Positions 1 through 10,300 of a DNA stretch of 57,600 nt are shown in pieces. Position numbers and translations under genes: made by a program. Origin of the DNA: Deltaproteobacteria bacterium (lineage in GTDB: Bacteria; Myxococcota_A; Polyangia; Polyangiales; Polyangiaceae); assembly GCA_003235365.1 (NCBI GenBank), contig QJWJ01000271.1:1-57600 (forward strand), written 5' to 3'. The notes beneath the pieces were generated by a model. The model ran no database searches. It had not been told where the DNA came from and saw only the letters and a program-made list of their open reading frames with translations. Every line of letters starts with the position of its first letter. Within the stretch, counting starts at the first letter, position 1.

Positions 1-320
1 GGTTGCCGCACCTCCTAGCAAACATCTGTCGCTATTACAACCGAATTGCAGTTGCAGCAACGTACAAACAAGCGTGGCCCGCCGCCGAACCCCCCAACAG
101 GACCGCGTGCCGCACCGGTTCTTCGCTCGTCGCTCCCCTGCTGGAATCCGGCGAGACGCGACGCGCCCGAGTCGACGCCCTACTTCGGGGCGCGGTACGA
201 TTGCGAGCGTCCCGCGGTGTTCCGAGTCGCTGTATAGGGTGAACATCGAGGCGACGCGTCCGGAGAACGCGCAAGTGGAGTGAAGCGGGTTCACAGGTGT
301 CGCGCGCCAATTGGGATCGG

Positions 321-345
321 GAGCGTTCGCGAATCGCGAACGCTC
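321..345. repeat. 25-bp palindrome, copy 1 of dispersed element
   Basis: Two perfect 12-nt arms, GAGCGTTCGCGA and TCGCGAACGCTC, flank a single central A. The same arms with a central T form the core of the longer palindrome at 45013-45055, about 44.7 kb away. Both copies are intergenic. This could be a REP-like element, a protein-binding site or a transcript hairpin; the sequence alone does not decide. Confidence 0.8.
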
Positions 346-496
346 ATTGGTTCGGCGCCCTCCCGGAACCCGTCGGATCTGGACGGCCCAAGACCCGTGC
401 GCGATCTCGGCTTGCGTCGCGTCGGCATCGATCCGTCTCTGGCGGGAGCGAACCCTGCTGTGTGTGAGTTCGAGAAGGGGCGGTTGGCGGGACAAC

Positions 497-567
497 CGCC
501 CGCGACTGAATGGGCGAGCACGATCGTCGGTCGGTCTTTCGAACCCCCGTTGGGTGACGCGCTCACA
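497..567 (+). repeat. Dispersed intergenic repeat, copy 1
   Basis: It contains the 20-mer TGGGCGAGCACGATCGTCGG at 511-530. Near-identical 20-mers lie at 36454-36473 (plus) and 45136-45155 (minus). Similarity to the third copy continues downstream, with a shared CCCCCGTT-type block and GGTGA-containing tail to about 567. A short inverted repeat (CGCCC at 497-501, GGGCG at 512-516) precedes the core. All three copies are intergenic. Confidence 0.65.
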
Positions 568-713
568 AACATTGGGCTTGACTGATCCAAGCTATGAACG
601 ACTCCATCCGCGGTGCCCAACGACGGAACAAGTGGAGTGCCTCCACGTTAAACGGCGGGTGAACTGGTTGTAACCGCTTGCGCCCTGGGGACCCGCGGGA
701 TAGTCGGTAGACC

Positions 714-3128
714 ATGCGCGCGCGTCTATTCCTCGGCACGGCTTGTTGTATCGCATTCACCATCGCTTGTGGTTCAGAAAGACCTGATTTCAAAGCGGAA
801 ACGGACGACTCGGCGGACGACTCCGACAGCGGAGCGAGCGATGATACGGACGTTAACCCGGGCGATAACCCGAAGACCGACGGCGGACAGGCGGACGACC
901 CATTCAACGATCCTGGACCGAGTCCGTCAGGGACGCCTTCCGATACGACTGGAGCGGGTGGAATGTCGAACCAGGACGGCGGTCCAATGTCGACGGATGA
1001 CCCCGGGCCGAGCGGCCCCCGCCCGTCCCCTGATGCCACCGATGACGGACCCGATAGCCCAGCACCTTCGGGTAGTGTTGGCAGTGATGCGGGAAGCCTC
1101 CAGCCCAATCCGGGGCCCGGCCCTGGCCCCAACCCCGGTCCGGGTCCGGCAGACGAGTGTTCGGCTGGCGACACACGGGATTGCCAGACGGGTCTACTTG
1201 GAGCCTGCGAGGCTGGTGAGCAGTCGTGTACCGCCGCCGGCGTGTGGGGTGACTGTGTTGGCGCGTCGCCGGCGAGCGCAGATACCTGCGAACTCGACAA
1301 CGATGACGACTGCAGTGGCACTCCCAACGACGGCTGCGACTGCATCGACGGCGCGACGCAGAGCTGCGACGAGGGCGGGCTCTTCGGGAAGTGCGCTGCG
1401 GGTACTCAGACTTGCCAGAGCGGCAAGTGGAGCGCTTGCGACATTCAGCCGTCGGCGATGGACACTTGCGTTCCGGGCAACGACGACAACTGCAACGGCA
1501 ACGAGAACGAGAACTGCCCGTGTGAACAGGGGGACACTCGTCCTTGCACGCAGGCCGGTCTCATGGGTCCGTGTGCCACGGGCAGTCAGACTTGCGGCGC
1601 CGACGGAACCTGGGGCACCTGCGGTATTCCGCCAGCGCAGTACGATGGCTGTGGAACTGCGGACGATGCCAACTGCGACGGCACTCCCAACTCCCCGTTG
1701 GACCCGTCGTGTCAGTGCGTCGAAGGCGATACCCAATGCGCGTCTGGGAGTCCAAGCACTGGATACCAGACCTGCACTGCGAGTGGCACGTGGGGGACGG
1801 CGCAGAGTTGTCCTTTCATCTGCACGCCGGGGGGGACGTGCGGTGGAGCGTGCACTCCCGGGGCGAAGCAATGTGCACCCAACGGGACCCCACAGTTGTG
1901 CACCAACGCCGGTCAGTGGCAGGACCAGGCGGGATGCGGGATGGGGCAGCTGTGTCAGTCGGGGACTTGCCAGAGTTGTCCGTCAGGGAGCTATCTGTCC
2001 GGCGGGAGTTGCGTGTCCTACACCCCCTGCCCCGCGGGGAAGTACATTTCACAAGCGGGAACCTCAACAACCGATCAAACCTGCGACGATTGTACCAACG
2101 GTTACTCTTCGACGACCAATGCTCCGCAGTGCACTCCCTGGACGCAGTGTCTGGCGGCAAAGGGTGAGGTCGTTGCCCAGGCCGGTACTGCCACGACGAA
2201 CCAGACCTGCAAAGCGTTTCCCAGTTGCGAAGGGTTGGCGGCCAACTGTGGCCCCAGTGGCAACGAGTCGTGCTGTGCTAGCCTCGCCGTGGAGGGTGGG
2301 AGCTTCAACCGATGGAACAATTCGTCGGCGCCAGCCACGATCAGCGACTTCGTGCTCGACAAGTACGAGATCACGGTTGGGCGCTTCCGCAAGTTCAAGG
2401 CGGCTTGGGACGGGGGGTGGACGCCGCCCAACACCAACTTCGGCAAGCACACCCACCTCAACTCCGGTGATGGCCTAGTTCGGAGTGGCGCGAGCGGATA
2501 CGAAACCGGATGGAACGGGTTTTGGGTGGCCAACGTTCAGTTGGCAGACAACATCCTGCAATGCGATGAAGATCTTGCGACCTGGACGGCTAATGCCGGG
2601 AGCAACGAGCGACGCCCAATGAATTGCATCAATTGGTATACGGCGTACGCCTTCTGCATGTGGGATGGCGGGTTCTTGCCGAGTGAATCGGAGTGGACAT
2701 ACGCGGCGATGGGGGGTGGAGGAACGAATGGGCAACGGCAGTACCCATGGTCGGTTCCCTCGACTTCGACAACCATCTCCTCGAGCAATGCTGCCTACGC
2801 GTGTACCGCCGACGGATCGTCGGCGGGCGATTGTTCGGTGGCCGACATGATATTCGTTGGTTCGAAGTCTGCCGGCAACGGTTATTGGGGTCATGCGGAC
2901 ATGGCCGGCAACGTGGAAGAATGGGTACTCGATCAGGCATCTGCACCGCAGAGTGGGACGTGCAATGACTGCATCTATCAGCCGAGTGGCGGAGGGACCA
3001 CGGACGTGATGGTTCGAGGTGGCTCGTTCGACGCGCCAGCGGGCTTTCTCTACAACACGTTTGGGTTCAGTCAGCACCCCGCCGAGTGGACGGAGCGCAA
3101 TGGCGGCCGTTGTGCCCGCGCGCCGTGA
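714..3128 (+). CDS. Cysteine-rich lipoprotein with C-terminal FGE/SUMF1-type domain
   Basis: The 804-aa product starts with a lipoprotein signal peptide whose lipobox ends at Cys19 (AFTIACGS). A low-complexity Asp/Pro/Gly/Ser linker runs to about residue 145. Three repeats of about 60 residues follow, each with the pattern C..G..G.C..G.Q.C..G.W..C and an Asp/Asn-rich C...NDD.C.G segment, like MopE-type metal-binding repeats. More cysteine-rich sequence follows to about 520. The last 280 residues resemble formylglycine-generating-enzyme/sulfatase-modifying domains: DKYEITVGRFRKF, RRPMNCINWYTAYAFC, LPSESEWTYAA, GNVEEW and VRGGSFD. Whether it has real oxidase activity is unclear, because many bacterial FGE-like lipoproteins are not sulfatase activators. 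It is probably displayed on the cell surface. It stands alone, with an intergenic region on each side. Confidence 0.75.
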   Translation: MRARLFLGTACCIAFTIACGSERPDFKAETDDSADDSDSGASDDTDVNPGDNPKTDGGQADDPFNDPGPSPSGTPSDTTGAGGMSNQDGGPMSTDDPGPSGPRPSPDATDDGPDSPAPSGSVGSDAGSLQPNPGPGPGPNPGPGPADECSAGDTRDCQTGLLGACEAGEQSCTAAGVWGDCVGASPASADTCELDNDDDCSGTPNDGCDCIDGATQSCDEGGLFGKCAAGTQTCQSGKWSACDIQPSAMDTCVPGNDDNCNGNENENCPCEQGDTRPCTQAGLMGPCATGSQTCGADGTWGTCGIPPAQYDGCGTADDANCDGTPNSPLDPSCQCVEGDTQCASGSPSTGYQTCTASGTWGTAQSCPFICTPGGTCGGACTPGAKQCAPNGTPQLCTNAGQWQDQAGCGMGQLCQSGTCQSCPSGSYLSGGSCVSYTPCPAGKYISQAGTSTTDQTCDDCTNGYSSTTNAPQCTPWTQCLAAKGEVVAQAGTATTNQTCKAFPSCEGLAANCGPSGNESCCASLAVEGGSFNRWNNSSAPATISDFVLDKYEITVGRFRKFKAAWDGGWTPPNTNFGKHTHLNSGDGLVRSGASGYETGWNGFWVANVQLADNILQCDEDLATWTANAGSNERRPMNCINWYTAYAFCMWDGGFLPSESEWTYAAMGGGGTNGQRQYPWSVPSTSTTISSSNAAYACTADGSSAGDCSVADMIFVGSKSAGNGYWGHADMAGNVEEWVLDQASAPQSGTCNDCIYQPSGGGTTDVMVRGGSFDAPAGFLYNTFGFSQHPAEWTERNGGRCARAP

Positions 3129-3548
3129 GTGAACTAGCGAAGTCATGCAACTTCCAGCAGCACAAGCGATCTCGGATGGGACGCGCAGCTTCGGCGTGGA
3201 TCGTTGATTGAACTCGAGAGTCGAGACGCGCCGATTCGCGGCTTCTCGCGTCTCGACCCCTACACTCGAAGAGCGCTGCTCGATGGGTCGAATTCGTCGA
3301 CTGGGCCTGATCGGTGAGAACTACCGTCCCACGCCGTGAGATCATCGCAGCGCGGTCACTGTGTCGGCTGCGGCCGTTCCCTGAGATGACGTGTCGACGG
3401 GCGTACGACGTGCGTCGCGCCATGGCATTCAATCGTCGTGTCGTAATTCGGCTGCGATCAGGTGCGGTTCGCTATCGTCAAACACGTCCACTGCTCTGGA
3501 CGCTTGACCCTTCCGTATTGCGGGCCGGCCTTGTATGGTCGAGGCTTC
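3129..3548. other. Intergenic region with a stem-loop
   Basis: No gene is supported here. It holds the stem-loop at 3220-3257 and presumably the promoter of the gene starting at 3549. Overlapping frames exist but carry no recognisable protein sequence. Confidence 0.5.
3220..3257. terminator. Stem-loop downstream of FGE lipoprotein gene
   Basis: Perfect 11-bp arms (GTCGAGACGCG at 3220-3230 and its complement at 3247-3257) enclose a 16-nt loop, 91 nt after the stop codon at 3128. There is no U-tract, so a factor-independent terminator is only one possibility; it may instead stabilise the transcript 3' end. Confidence 0.4.
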
Positions 3549-4889
3549 ATGCAGCGCGTGCTCTCCCGGCCCTCGCGGGCCTTCCGACAAGTATTGATAG
3601 TCATTGGTGTATTCTCGTTGTTTGCGGCCTGGGCGGGGACGGCTTCTGCGGCGACGTGCCGCGGACTGCGCACGGCGGCGAAAGCGGCTGGGATCTCGGT
3701 TCAAGGCACGAAGTGGGTGACGGTACCCAAGGACCACGAATGGCAGAAGGCACTGCCGCTGTACAACGACCTCAAGGACTACGACGTCGAGCTGCTGCCG
3801 CTGGAATGTCGGCAGTTGGCGCGTTTGCTCAAGGCAAAGGTCACCGAGGTGGTTGCGAAGCATGGCGTCTTCTTGCGCGTGCGCCTCACGGGCGATGCCT
3901 ACCGCGTCGAGCAGAACCTCACGCTGCTCATCGACGGTCACACCGTGCGTACGAGTCTCGATACGTCGGACCGTGGTGATCCATTCGTTGCTGGCAACCA
4001 CGAAATGACGGTCGAAGTCTCCGGTCTGCGACGGGACGAGAAGCTCGTGCTCAAGCCGTCCCTCGATGGCACCGAGCTTCCACTCGGTGGCGGGGGTAAT
4101 CGCTTCTCCTTCGAGCTCAACCCAGCGCCGGATGGGTCGACGCGCGACCTGTCGCTCAACGTATCCGTCGTTCGCCGCTGCGTGTTCACGTTGCGTGTGA
4201 ACAACGAAACCGAGCAAGATCCAGAACGACGCGCGGTGCTGGTGCTGCATGGCGCAAGCTCCATGCCCCTTCCGTCGGGAGCCGTCCGTGTCGCGGGCGG
4301 GCGCCACGCGCTGGAAGTCGAGCTCGAAGAGGATACCAGCGTCGACGTCGCGATTGATGGTCGGCAATTGTTGCCGACCGGCAAGGGTGGTCGAAATCTC
4401 CGCTATGTCGTGCCTTTGGAGTGTCCCAAGGGACAGGATTGGGGGCGAGCGTCGTTGGTGGTGAGTTTGCCTCACGCCGAGATCCGGGACGCGGACGTCG
4501 AATCGTCGGGTTTGCCCACTTTGTTCTGGGTCGGTGCGGGCGGTGCCGCGGGTGGCCTACTGCTGTCGACCGTGAGCTACTTCGGTTTTCAGAGCCCGGC
4601 CGATACGCGCGGAACCAACCTGTACGCCGACAACAACTGCCGCGCTGGCGACGCGCGGTGTGACGCCGATACCCGCCAGCGAATCACCGACGCTTGGGAC
4701 GAAGCCGATTCGGCGAAGATCTGGACTGTGACGGGTCTCGTGCTGGGCGGGATTGGTACCGCCGTCGCGGTCGGCGCCTTGGTGTTCGACGACGACGACA
4801 GCAACGGTGAAGAAGAGTCGGCGTCGTTGCAGCTGTATCCGACGCTGGGCCCCGGCGCGTACGGGGTGACTGCCGCCGGGCGCTTCTGA
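3549..4889 (+). CDS. Secreted/membrane protein with C-terminal TM hairpin (paralogue A)
   Basis: The chosen start is ATG 3549, preceded by GAGG four bases upstream. It gives 446 aa with an N-terminal signal peptide (LIVIGVFSLFAAWAGTASA). The middle 300 residues look like beta-rich repeats and contain no known catalytic motif. Near the C-terminus is a hydrophobic hairpin: TM1 (LFWVGAGGAAGGLLLSTVSY), a loop with two cysteines (NNCRAGDARCD) followed by DAWDEADSAKIW, then TM2 (VTGLVLGGIGTAVAVGALVF). The protein ends in a short tail, GVTAAGRF. The same hairpin, loop and tail pattern occurs in the proteins at 4901-6184 and 11845-13218, so the three are paralogous at least in this module. The gene converges on paralogue B with only 11 bp between stops. 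Its role is unknown; proximity suggests an envelope part of the injection-system locus. Confidence 0.7.
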   Translation: MQRVLSRPSRAFRQVLIVIGVFSLFAAWAGTASAATCRGLRTAAKAAGISVQGTKWVTVPKDHEWQKALPLYNDLKDYDVELLPLECRQLARLLKAKVTEVVAKHGVFLRVRLTGDAYRVEQNLTLLIDGHTVRTSLDTSDRGDPFVAGNHEMTVEVSGLRRDEKLVLKPSLDGTELPLGGGGNRFSFELNPAPDGSTRDLSLNVSVVRRCVFTLRVNNETEQDPERRAVLVLHGASSMPLPSGAVRVAGGRHALEVELEEDTSVDVAIDGRQLLPTGKGGRNLRYVVPLECPKGQDWGRASLVVSLPHAEIRDADVESSGLPTLFWVGAGGAAGGLLLSTVSYFGFQSPADTRGTNLYADNNCRAGDARCDADTRQRITDAWDEADSAKIWTVTGLVLGGIGTAVAVGALVFDDDDSNGEEESASLQLYPTLGPGAYGVTAAGRF

Positions 4890-4900
4890 GAATTACGACG

Positions 4901-6184
4901 TCAGAAGCGTCCGAAGACGCCGATGCCAGCGGCGTTGGGAGCAAGCAACGGGTAGATCATTCCGCTGTCCCAATCGTCGTCCTCGCCGTCCTCTTCGTCT
5001 GTCTTGCGAGGCTGTTCGTCGTCGTCTGGTGACACGAAGAACGAGGTCACGATGCTGATCACTCCGGCACCGAGGACGACGCCGGAAATGCCGCCACCCC
5101 ACATGCGCCAAGCGTCGGCCGAATCGTAGGCGTCGAGGATGTCGTCCTGGGGACAAGCTGGCGTTACGGGATTGCACACTGCCGGATCGTAGAGGCGATT
5201 GCCACGATCCTCGTGGGTTGAGGCGTTAGCTAGCGAGACGCCCAAGCCGATGCCCCCTGCGACGCTGAGTCCGACTCCAGTCCAAAACCACGTCGGGTGA
5301 AACACGCTCTTGCCGTCGCCGTCGCCCTCGTCGTCTTCTTCGGGGGGGGCGGCCCCCGGGGCCAAGGGCTTGTCGTCGACGACGAGCGGCATGAACTTGA
5401 TGCGGATTTGATGGATTGGGACCGGATCGTGATAGCTCGCCGACGGGTAAACGGTGACCTCACCTTCGATCGCGTTCTTCTTCAGTTTGCCGTCGATGGT
5501 GACCGTTGTCTTGTAGCCGCGCGGGGGCACGATGTCCAAGCGGTGGTGATCGGCGGGCATGATTCGCGGCAAACTCGCGGTGCGGCGTGTCCCGTTCCAG
5601 CGCAGTTCGTACCCGTCGATGTCTTCGGGTTCGACGGTGATGGTGACCGAGGGATACTCACCGAGCAGCTCACGTGCAGGGCGCACACAGCGATCGAACG
5701 CCGCATCGTTCATGGCAGCCTGCTTGCTCGCACTCTTCGCTTTGCCGCTGCTGCCATCGTCCCCCGGCAGTTCTTCGGCACCGGTCGACTGGATCCACGC
5801 GTAGGAGATGCCTGAAAGCATGTCCCAGGCATCCCGCCAGTGGTTTTCGAGCTCGTCGCGTTCGTCTGCGCTCAGAACCGTCTTCTCTTGGAGCTGTTGA
5901 GCGAGCTCGATGTGCGCGTTGGCATTGGCGACCAGAATCTCGCAAGATGGGTTGGTGCTGTTTTCGAAGTAGTACTCCGTCAGCTCGATCACAGCCTCGA
6001 GATAGCCGGGGCGCTGACGCTCGACTTCACACAACAGCTTCTCGGCAACCGCCTTGCGGAACTTCGATTCGCTGAAACGTGCGTCGATCTGTTGATCACA
6101 TTCGCGAGCGTGCGCGGTGAGCGGGAGTATCAGGCCGCAGACGAGGACCAGTTGCCGGAGAAGCAAGACATGCGGGCGGGTCAT
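4901..6184 (-). CDS. Secreted/membrane protein with C-terminal TM hairpin (paralogue B)
   Basis: The start at 6184 gives 427 aa and overlaps the stop of the M15 peptidase gene by ATGA, indicating translational coupling. The signal peptide is LLLRQLVLVCGLILPLTAHA. The first half is helical with a conserved-looking cysteine pair; the middle carries a PEGA-like beta segment (GYKTTVTIDGKLKKNAIEG). The C-terminus has TM1 (FWTGVGLSVAGGIGLGVSLA), a two-cysteine loop (YDPAVCNPVTPACPQD) followed by DAYDSADAWRMW, TM2 (GISGVVLGAGVISIVTSFFV), an acidic stretch and a GIGVFGRF tail. Paralogues A and C share this architecture. No enzyme motif is visible. It is the last gene of the leftward block, so it may be part of that system's envelope complex. 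Confidence 0.7.
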   Translation of the reverse strand: MTRPHVLLLRQLVLVCGLILPLTAHARECDQQIDARFSESKFRKAVAEKLLCEVERQRPGYLEAVIELTEYYFENSTNPSCEILVANANAHIELAQQLQEKTVLSADERDELENHWRDAWDMLSGISYAWIQSTGAEELPGDDGSSGKAKSASKQAAMNDAAFDRCVRPARELLGEYPSVTITVEPEDIDGYELRWNGTRRTASLPRIMPADHHRLDIVPPRGYKTTVTIDGKLKKNAIEGEVTVYPSASYHDPVPIHQIRIKFMPLVVDDKPLAPGAAPPEEDDEGDGDGKSVFHPTWFWTGVGLSVAGGIGLGVSLANASTHEDRGNRLYDPAVCNPVTPACPQDDILDAYDSADAWRMWGGGISGVVLGAGVISIVTSFFVSPDDDEQPRKTDEEDGEDDDWDSGMIYPLLAPNAAGIGVFGRF

Positions 6185-7140
6185 CGGAAGGCCTTGAGGT
6201 CTGCGAGTTCGGGCAGTGGAGCGAAACTGACCTTCTTGTGTTGGAACATGCGTCGTGAACCGGGACTGCCGCGCAGCGGTGGCTCCGTGTACAGCACGTT
6301 GCGCCACTGTTGAACGGGCGTCGTACCGACGTTGTCTCCCTCACCTTCTTCGCGAGCGAATTTCTGCTCTTCGAGCACCGGACACTGCCCGCCCGGATGC
6401 GGCGGCGCGATGCGCGGATCGTAGTGCAAACGATGCGCTTCTGCAGGGGCGGGGTGACTCGAGTCGTACGCCGGTGCTTCGCCACCCGACGAGTAGTCGA
6501 CCCAGTACTTACCCTGGTCACGTACGTCGACGTGGACGTGTTCCTGGTTGGGGTAATAGCCCACCCCGAGGCGGTCCTTGAACTCAGGGTGCGTGCTGTT
6601 GAGGAACAGCGCATACGACGCGACGTCCACGGGATCGATCCCGAGCAACACCACGTCGGCTGCTTCGCCGGTGAGGTGTCGTGACGATTGCTTCTGGAAC
6701 ACGCTGCACTTCTTGCCGGCGCTCTCGAAGCAACGAAAACCGCTCACGACGCATAGCTGTGCGCCCTCGAAGGTGTCACTGAGGTTGACCAGCAACTTGA
6801 CCAGCAACTCCGGAAGGGGGATCTCGTCGGCTTTGGTCTGATCGAGCGGGAAGTTCAGGACCCGCTTGAGCGCTCGCGACGAATCTTCCGAGACGCGCCC
6901 GTCGTCGCTGACCGGACTGAAGTCGTTCAGACGGCACTTTTCCGCGCCAAACTTCTGCCCGCAGTTGCTGCGCGGAACGGTGTTGGCGATGCGGATGACG
7001 CCCGGCGTCTTCGAGCGCTGGTACTTCTCCGCGATGATCTGCGGCACGCCGTTGAGGGACCCCGGGCTGGCGACCGCGGTCAAGGTGTACGCGGTGATGG
7101 CCAGCACGGACAACAGGGAGATGCGGGGCGTCGACTTCAT
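6181..7140 (-). CDS. M15/DUF882-family peptidoglycan peptidase, secreted
   Basis: The 319-aa product has a signal peptide (ISLLSVLAITAYTLTAVA). The C-terminal half carries the zinc-peptidase signature of the M15/DUF882 (VanY/YcbK-like) group: SSRHLTGEAADV with His155 and Asp162, and EHVHVDVR with His201/His203. These enzymes cut peptide bonds in cell-wall stem peptides, so activity in the periplasm is expected. Four cysteines (60, 69, 130, 137) could form disulfides. It is translationally coupled to the downstream paralogue B. In Acinetobacter type VI secretion, TagX is a peptidoglycan hydrolase that helps the machine cross the wall; a similar job, or an effector role, is inferred here from position only. 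Confidence 0.75.
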   Translation of the reverse strand: MKSTPRISLLSVLAITAYTLTAVASPGSLNGVPQIIAEKYQRSKTPGVIRIANTVPRSNCGQKFGAEKCRLNDFSPVSDDGRVSEDSSRALKRVLNFPLDQTKADEIPLPELLVKLLVNLSDTFEGAQLCVVSGFRCFESAGKKCSVFQKQSSRHLTGEAADVVLLGIDPVDVASYALFLNSTHPEFKDRLGVGYYPNQEHVHVDVRDQGKYWVDYSSGGEAPAYDSSHPAPAEAHRLHYDPRIAPPHPGGQCPVLEEQKFAREEGEGDNVGTTPVQQWRNVLYTEPPLRGSPGSRRMFQHKKVSFAPLPELADLKAFR

Positions 7141-7302
7141 GGGTCTGCGCGCATGATAGTGGGCCGTCGCGCGACGTAAAGGACGACGAGGTTCGCCCCG
7201 CAGCGCCCGATTTCGCGCTCGGCCGCTTGCAGTCGTGCGCGATGCCGGCCCCGCTGTGGTCCGCGCTCCAGCGGTCGGATGCCCTGCTCGCCTTGCTCGC
7301 CG

Positions 7303-10300
7303 CTAACGGACGTAGCGGGGCGGGGGCAGCGGGCGCCGTGACGGGGGCACCGGCGGTTGCGATCGGTGCGACGGCGGCGCGCTCGGGCCGGTCGTGATGA
7401 TGCGCGACTCTTCTTGTTGAATCGCCCAGCTGACCGCACTGGAGATCCGTTGAGCGAGCTGACCCGGCGCGACCTGCGGCGCGGCCAGGACGTCTCGCCC
7501 GACCAATTCGATTTGTGGTCCGTAACCTTTGAGCCACTGCGCGCTTTCGAGCTGGTGAGCCGCGGCGCGCACCAAGTAGCGACCCTTGTGTACCGTGTAA
7601 TGCTCGATGAGCGTCTTGGCTTTGGCGCAGTAGTCTTCGATGTCGACGCCGTCGGCGGCGCCCGCCTCGCTGCTCGCGCCCGCGACGTGTTGAGGGATCC
7701 GCGCAATGAGTTCGACGGTGTACGCCGCCAGGTACGCGCTCCGTTCCAGGTCTTGGGCCTTGTCTGTGGTCAGGTCCGCGTGAATGGCCGGCACCGTCAT
7801 CGGTTTGCGCAACTGCTCGTACTCCTCCTTGAGCGAGTCTGCGCGGGCTTTGCGCTGCTTGGTGCGATGAGGGCCGCGGTTCTTGTAGAACTCCTTCCAC
7901 AGATCAATCAGTCGTTCGAGAGCCGCGTGGAACACCAGAGGATCTTCGCTGGCTTTCTCGGCATTCCAGCCTCCAGTGTCGAGCAGGCGCAGCAACTGCG
8001 AGCGACGGAAGTGCCACTTGCTCGATGTGGGGCTTCCACCCGCCGCGAGCGCCATACCCGCCCTGGCGCTCAGTCGCACCAGGTGGATCAGCAGCAGATC
8101 GGCGATCAGCACGTCGCGCCAGACTTGGCCGAGCACGGCGTATTTCAAGTCGTTGCGTTCACCGCGGAAGAAGGCCAGCTTGGCGCGCCATGCAGCGGCC
8201 GCGTAGCCGCGCAGGCTCATCACTAGCCGTGTCTTGTTGTCGAGTTCGACAGAGGGATTGATCAACAGACGAGTCAGCGGCGTGGCACCGTGCTCGTAGA
8301 GGATGGAAGCCGTGGCCGTTTCGGGGCCGAAGTCCTTGAGCAGGCAGTAATGACTCAGTGAGCCGTGCACCGGGTGATAGCCCGCGTGAAATTGGGCGAG
8401 CGACAACAACTCGTCGTCTTCGGGGCGTACGGGCTGCGGCTTGGTGGCGAGGCCCACGAGTTTCTGCCACTGTTCGTCGGTCGGTGCCGCATCCGACGTC
8501 GGGGCGCGTTCGGCAGACCAGCTGAAGTTCGACAGTGGTTGGTCGGGAATGCCGAGCTCTGCCAGCAACGTTGCGAGAATCCTCAACAGCCAGTCCAGTT
8601 GTGCCGTTGCCACGGCCCGCTGGCTCGTGCGCGCTGCTTCTCCAGCGACCCACAGGCTCTCGAAATGAGAGGGCGAGAAGGTTTCTTGCCCGACGCGCGC
8701 CGACAAGTCTTGCCACAGCGCGCTCATACTCTCGTCGCTGTGCCGAGTCGTGCCTCGAGACGCGTTCGCGAGCTCCGTCAAGCCGACCGGCAACGAGTGC
8801 CCGATTCCGCCTGCTTGTCCACGGGCGGAAGTGTGATCGGCAAGTTGTCCGACGAACTCTTGCTCGAGGAACGCTTTGCGATGGAAGAACGAGTTGCTGG
8901 CAAGGGCCCCACGAATGTCTGCCCACAGGCGCGAGAATGATGGCCAGCCCGCCGCTTCGGTTGGTGTGGACTTGGTGTACGCGATGCTGACGCGGGTGAA
9001 GCCGTAGTGCGCTAGTGCGTTGAGCAATGGCGAGACGCTCGTCAAGTCCTGTGCAACGCGGTGGGCGAACGCCAGAGAACCGAGGCACAGTGGGTGGGCG
9101 AGCGCGCCGCTGATGAACGCGTCAGCACTGTTGCCAACCGTCGATATCAAGCCCTCAGCCGCCGCGCCGCGCAGGGCCGACTCGTAGTCCGATGCCAATT
9201 GTGGATCGAGTTGCGCGTTCATGGTTGCCGTGGGCGTCGCCACCCCGTCAAACACCAGGAACCAGTGCACACCGTCGTACGAGACGCCTGCTTGACGCAT
9301 GTGCTGCGCCAGTTTGGTTGCTGCATTGACGTACGCGCCGTTGGCGTCTGCAGTGGGACGACTGAGCAACTGCACTTGGTCGAACAGTGCTATCACCGCG
9401 CCGGGTCGTTGGCTCGTGAGGATGTCGTCGCACAGGCGCACCATCGCGGCGTCCGGCGCCAGCGCCGCCGGGTTGGTCGAGGTCTTGAAGTAACCCGACG
9501 GGATCTCCCAGCACATCACGCGGCACATCGCGCTGGGCTCGCAAACCGACATCAGTTGTGGCGTCGTGGTTGCGTCTTCGACGCCTGCGCCCGTTTGCCA
9601 TTGCGAGCGAAGATGTGTGAGGTCAGTAGCCAGGCCCGACACGGACAGGGCGGGGCAAGCGCTTTCGGCGGCGAACAACCAGCGCCGCACGCCCTGGTCT
9701 GCGACCAGAACGGCGAACTCGTCGCAGCCGTGCGGAGCAGGAACCGCGTTGCCATTCGGAGGTGGCGCAATGGGCGCGCGCGGAAGCGCGTTGGGTGCCA
9801 GGCGCAACAAGCCAGCGTTGAACCAGCCGGCGCGGCGTGCCCAGAAGCCGAGCAGTTGGCGGACGGAGAGCACCTCGCTGCGCCCTTCGGGCAAGAGCGC
9901 CTGAGCTACGTCGGCAGTGCTCATCGCGAGCAACGAGATCTCTGCGAGGAGATCCAGCAACAGGGGGGCGGCGGAGGCGTCGGTCTGCCAGTCGATCGCT
10001 CCAACCAGCAGGAGTTCCGATTGCAGGCACTGGCGCGCTTGCTCGAGCTGATCCAGCTGACCCTGCAGGATTGTGCGATTGGTCTTGCTGATGCGTTTGG
10101 CAAAGACAGTGGCGTACTGGCTCAACATGCCATCGAAACACAGCTCGACCTCACTCGCGTGGCCTGGCGGTGTTTTCGACGTGGCCAACAGGCGAACCGA
10201 GTGCTCGAACACCCGGTGCCAGGACGCGGCGTCCGCCGCCAGAGGGGGCGCGAAGTCACGCGGCATCTTGCGCGCGATGCCTCGAAACGAGACTTGGACG

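Larger units (their letters stand above)
1..713. other. Intergenic region with dispersed repeats
   Basis: No open frame here has the codon pattern, start site or recognisable protein content of a gene. The stretch holds a 25-bp palindrome at 321-345 and the first copy of a dispersed repeat near 497-567, both listed separately. It ends at the start of the lipoprotein gene at 714. I see no rRNA or tRNA structure. Confidence 0.5.
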
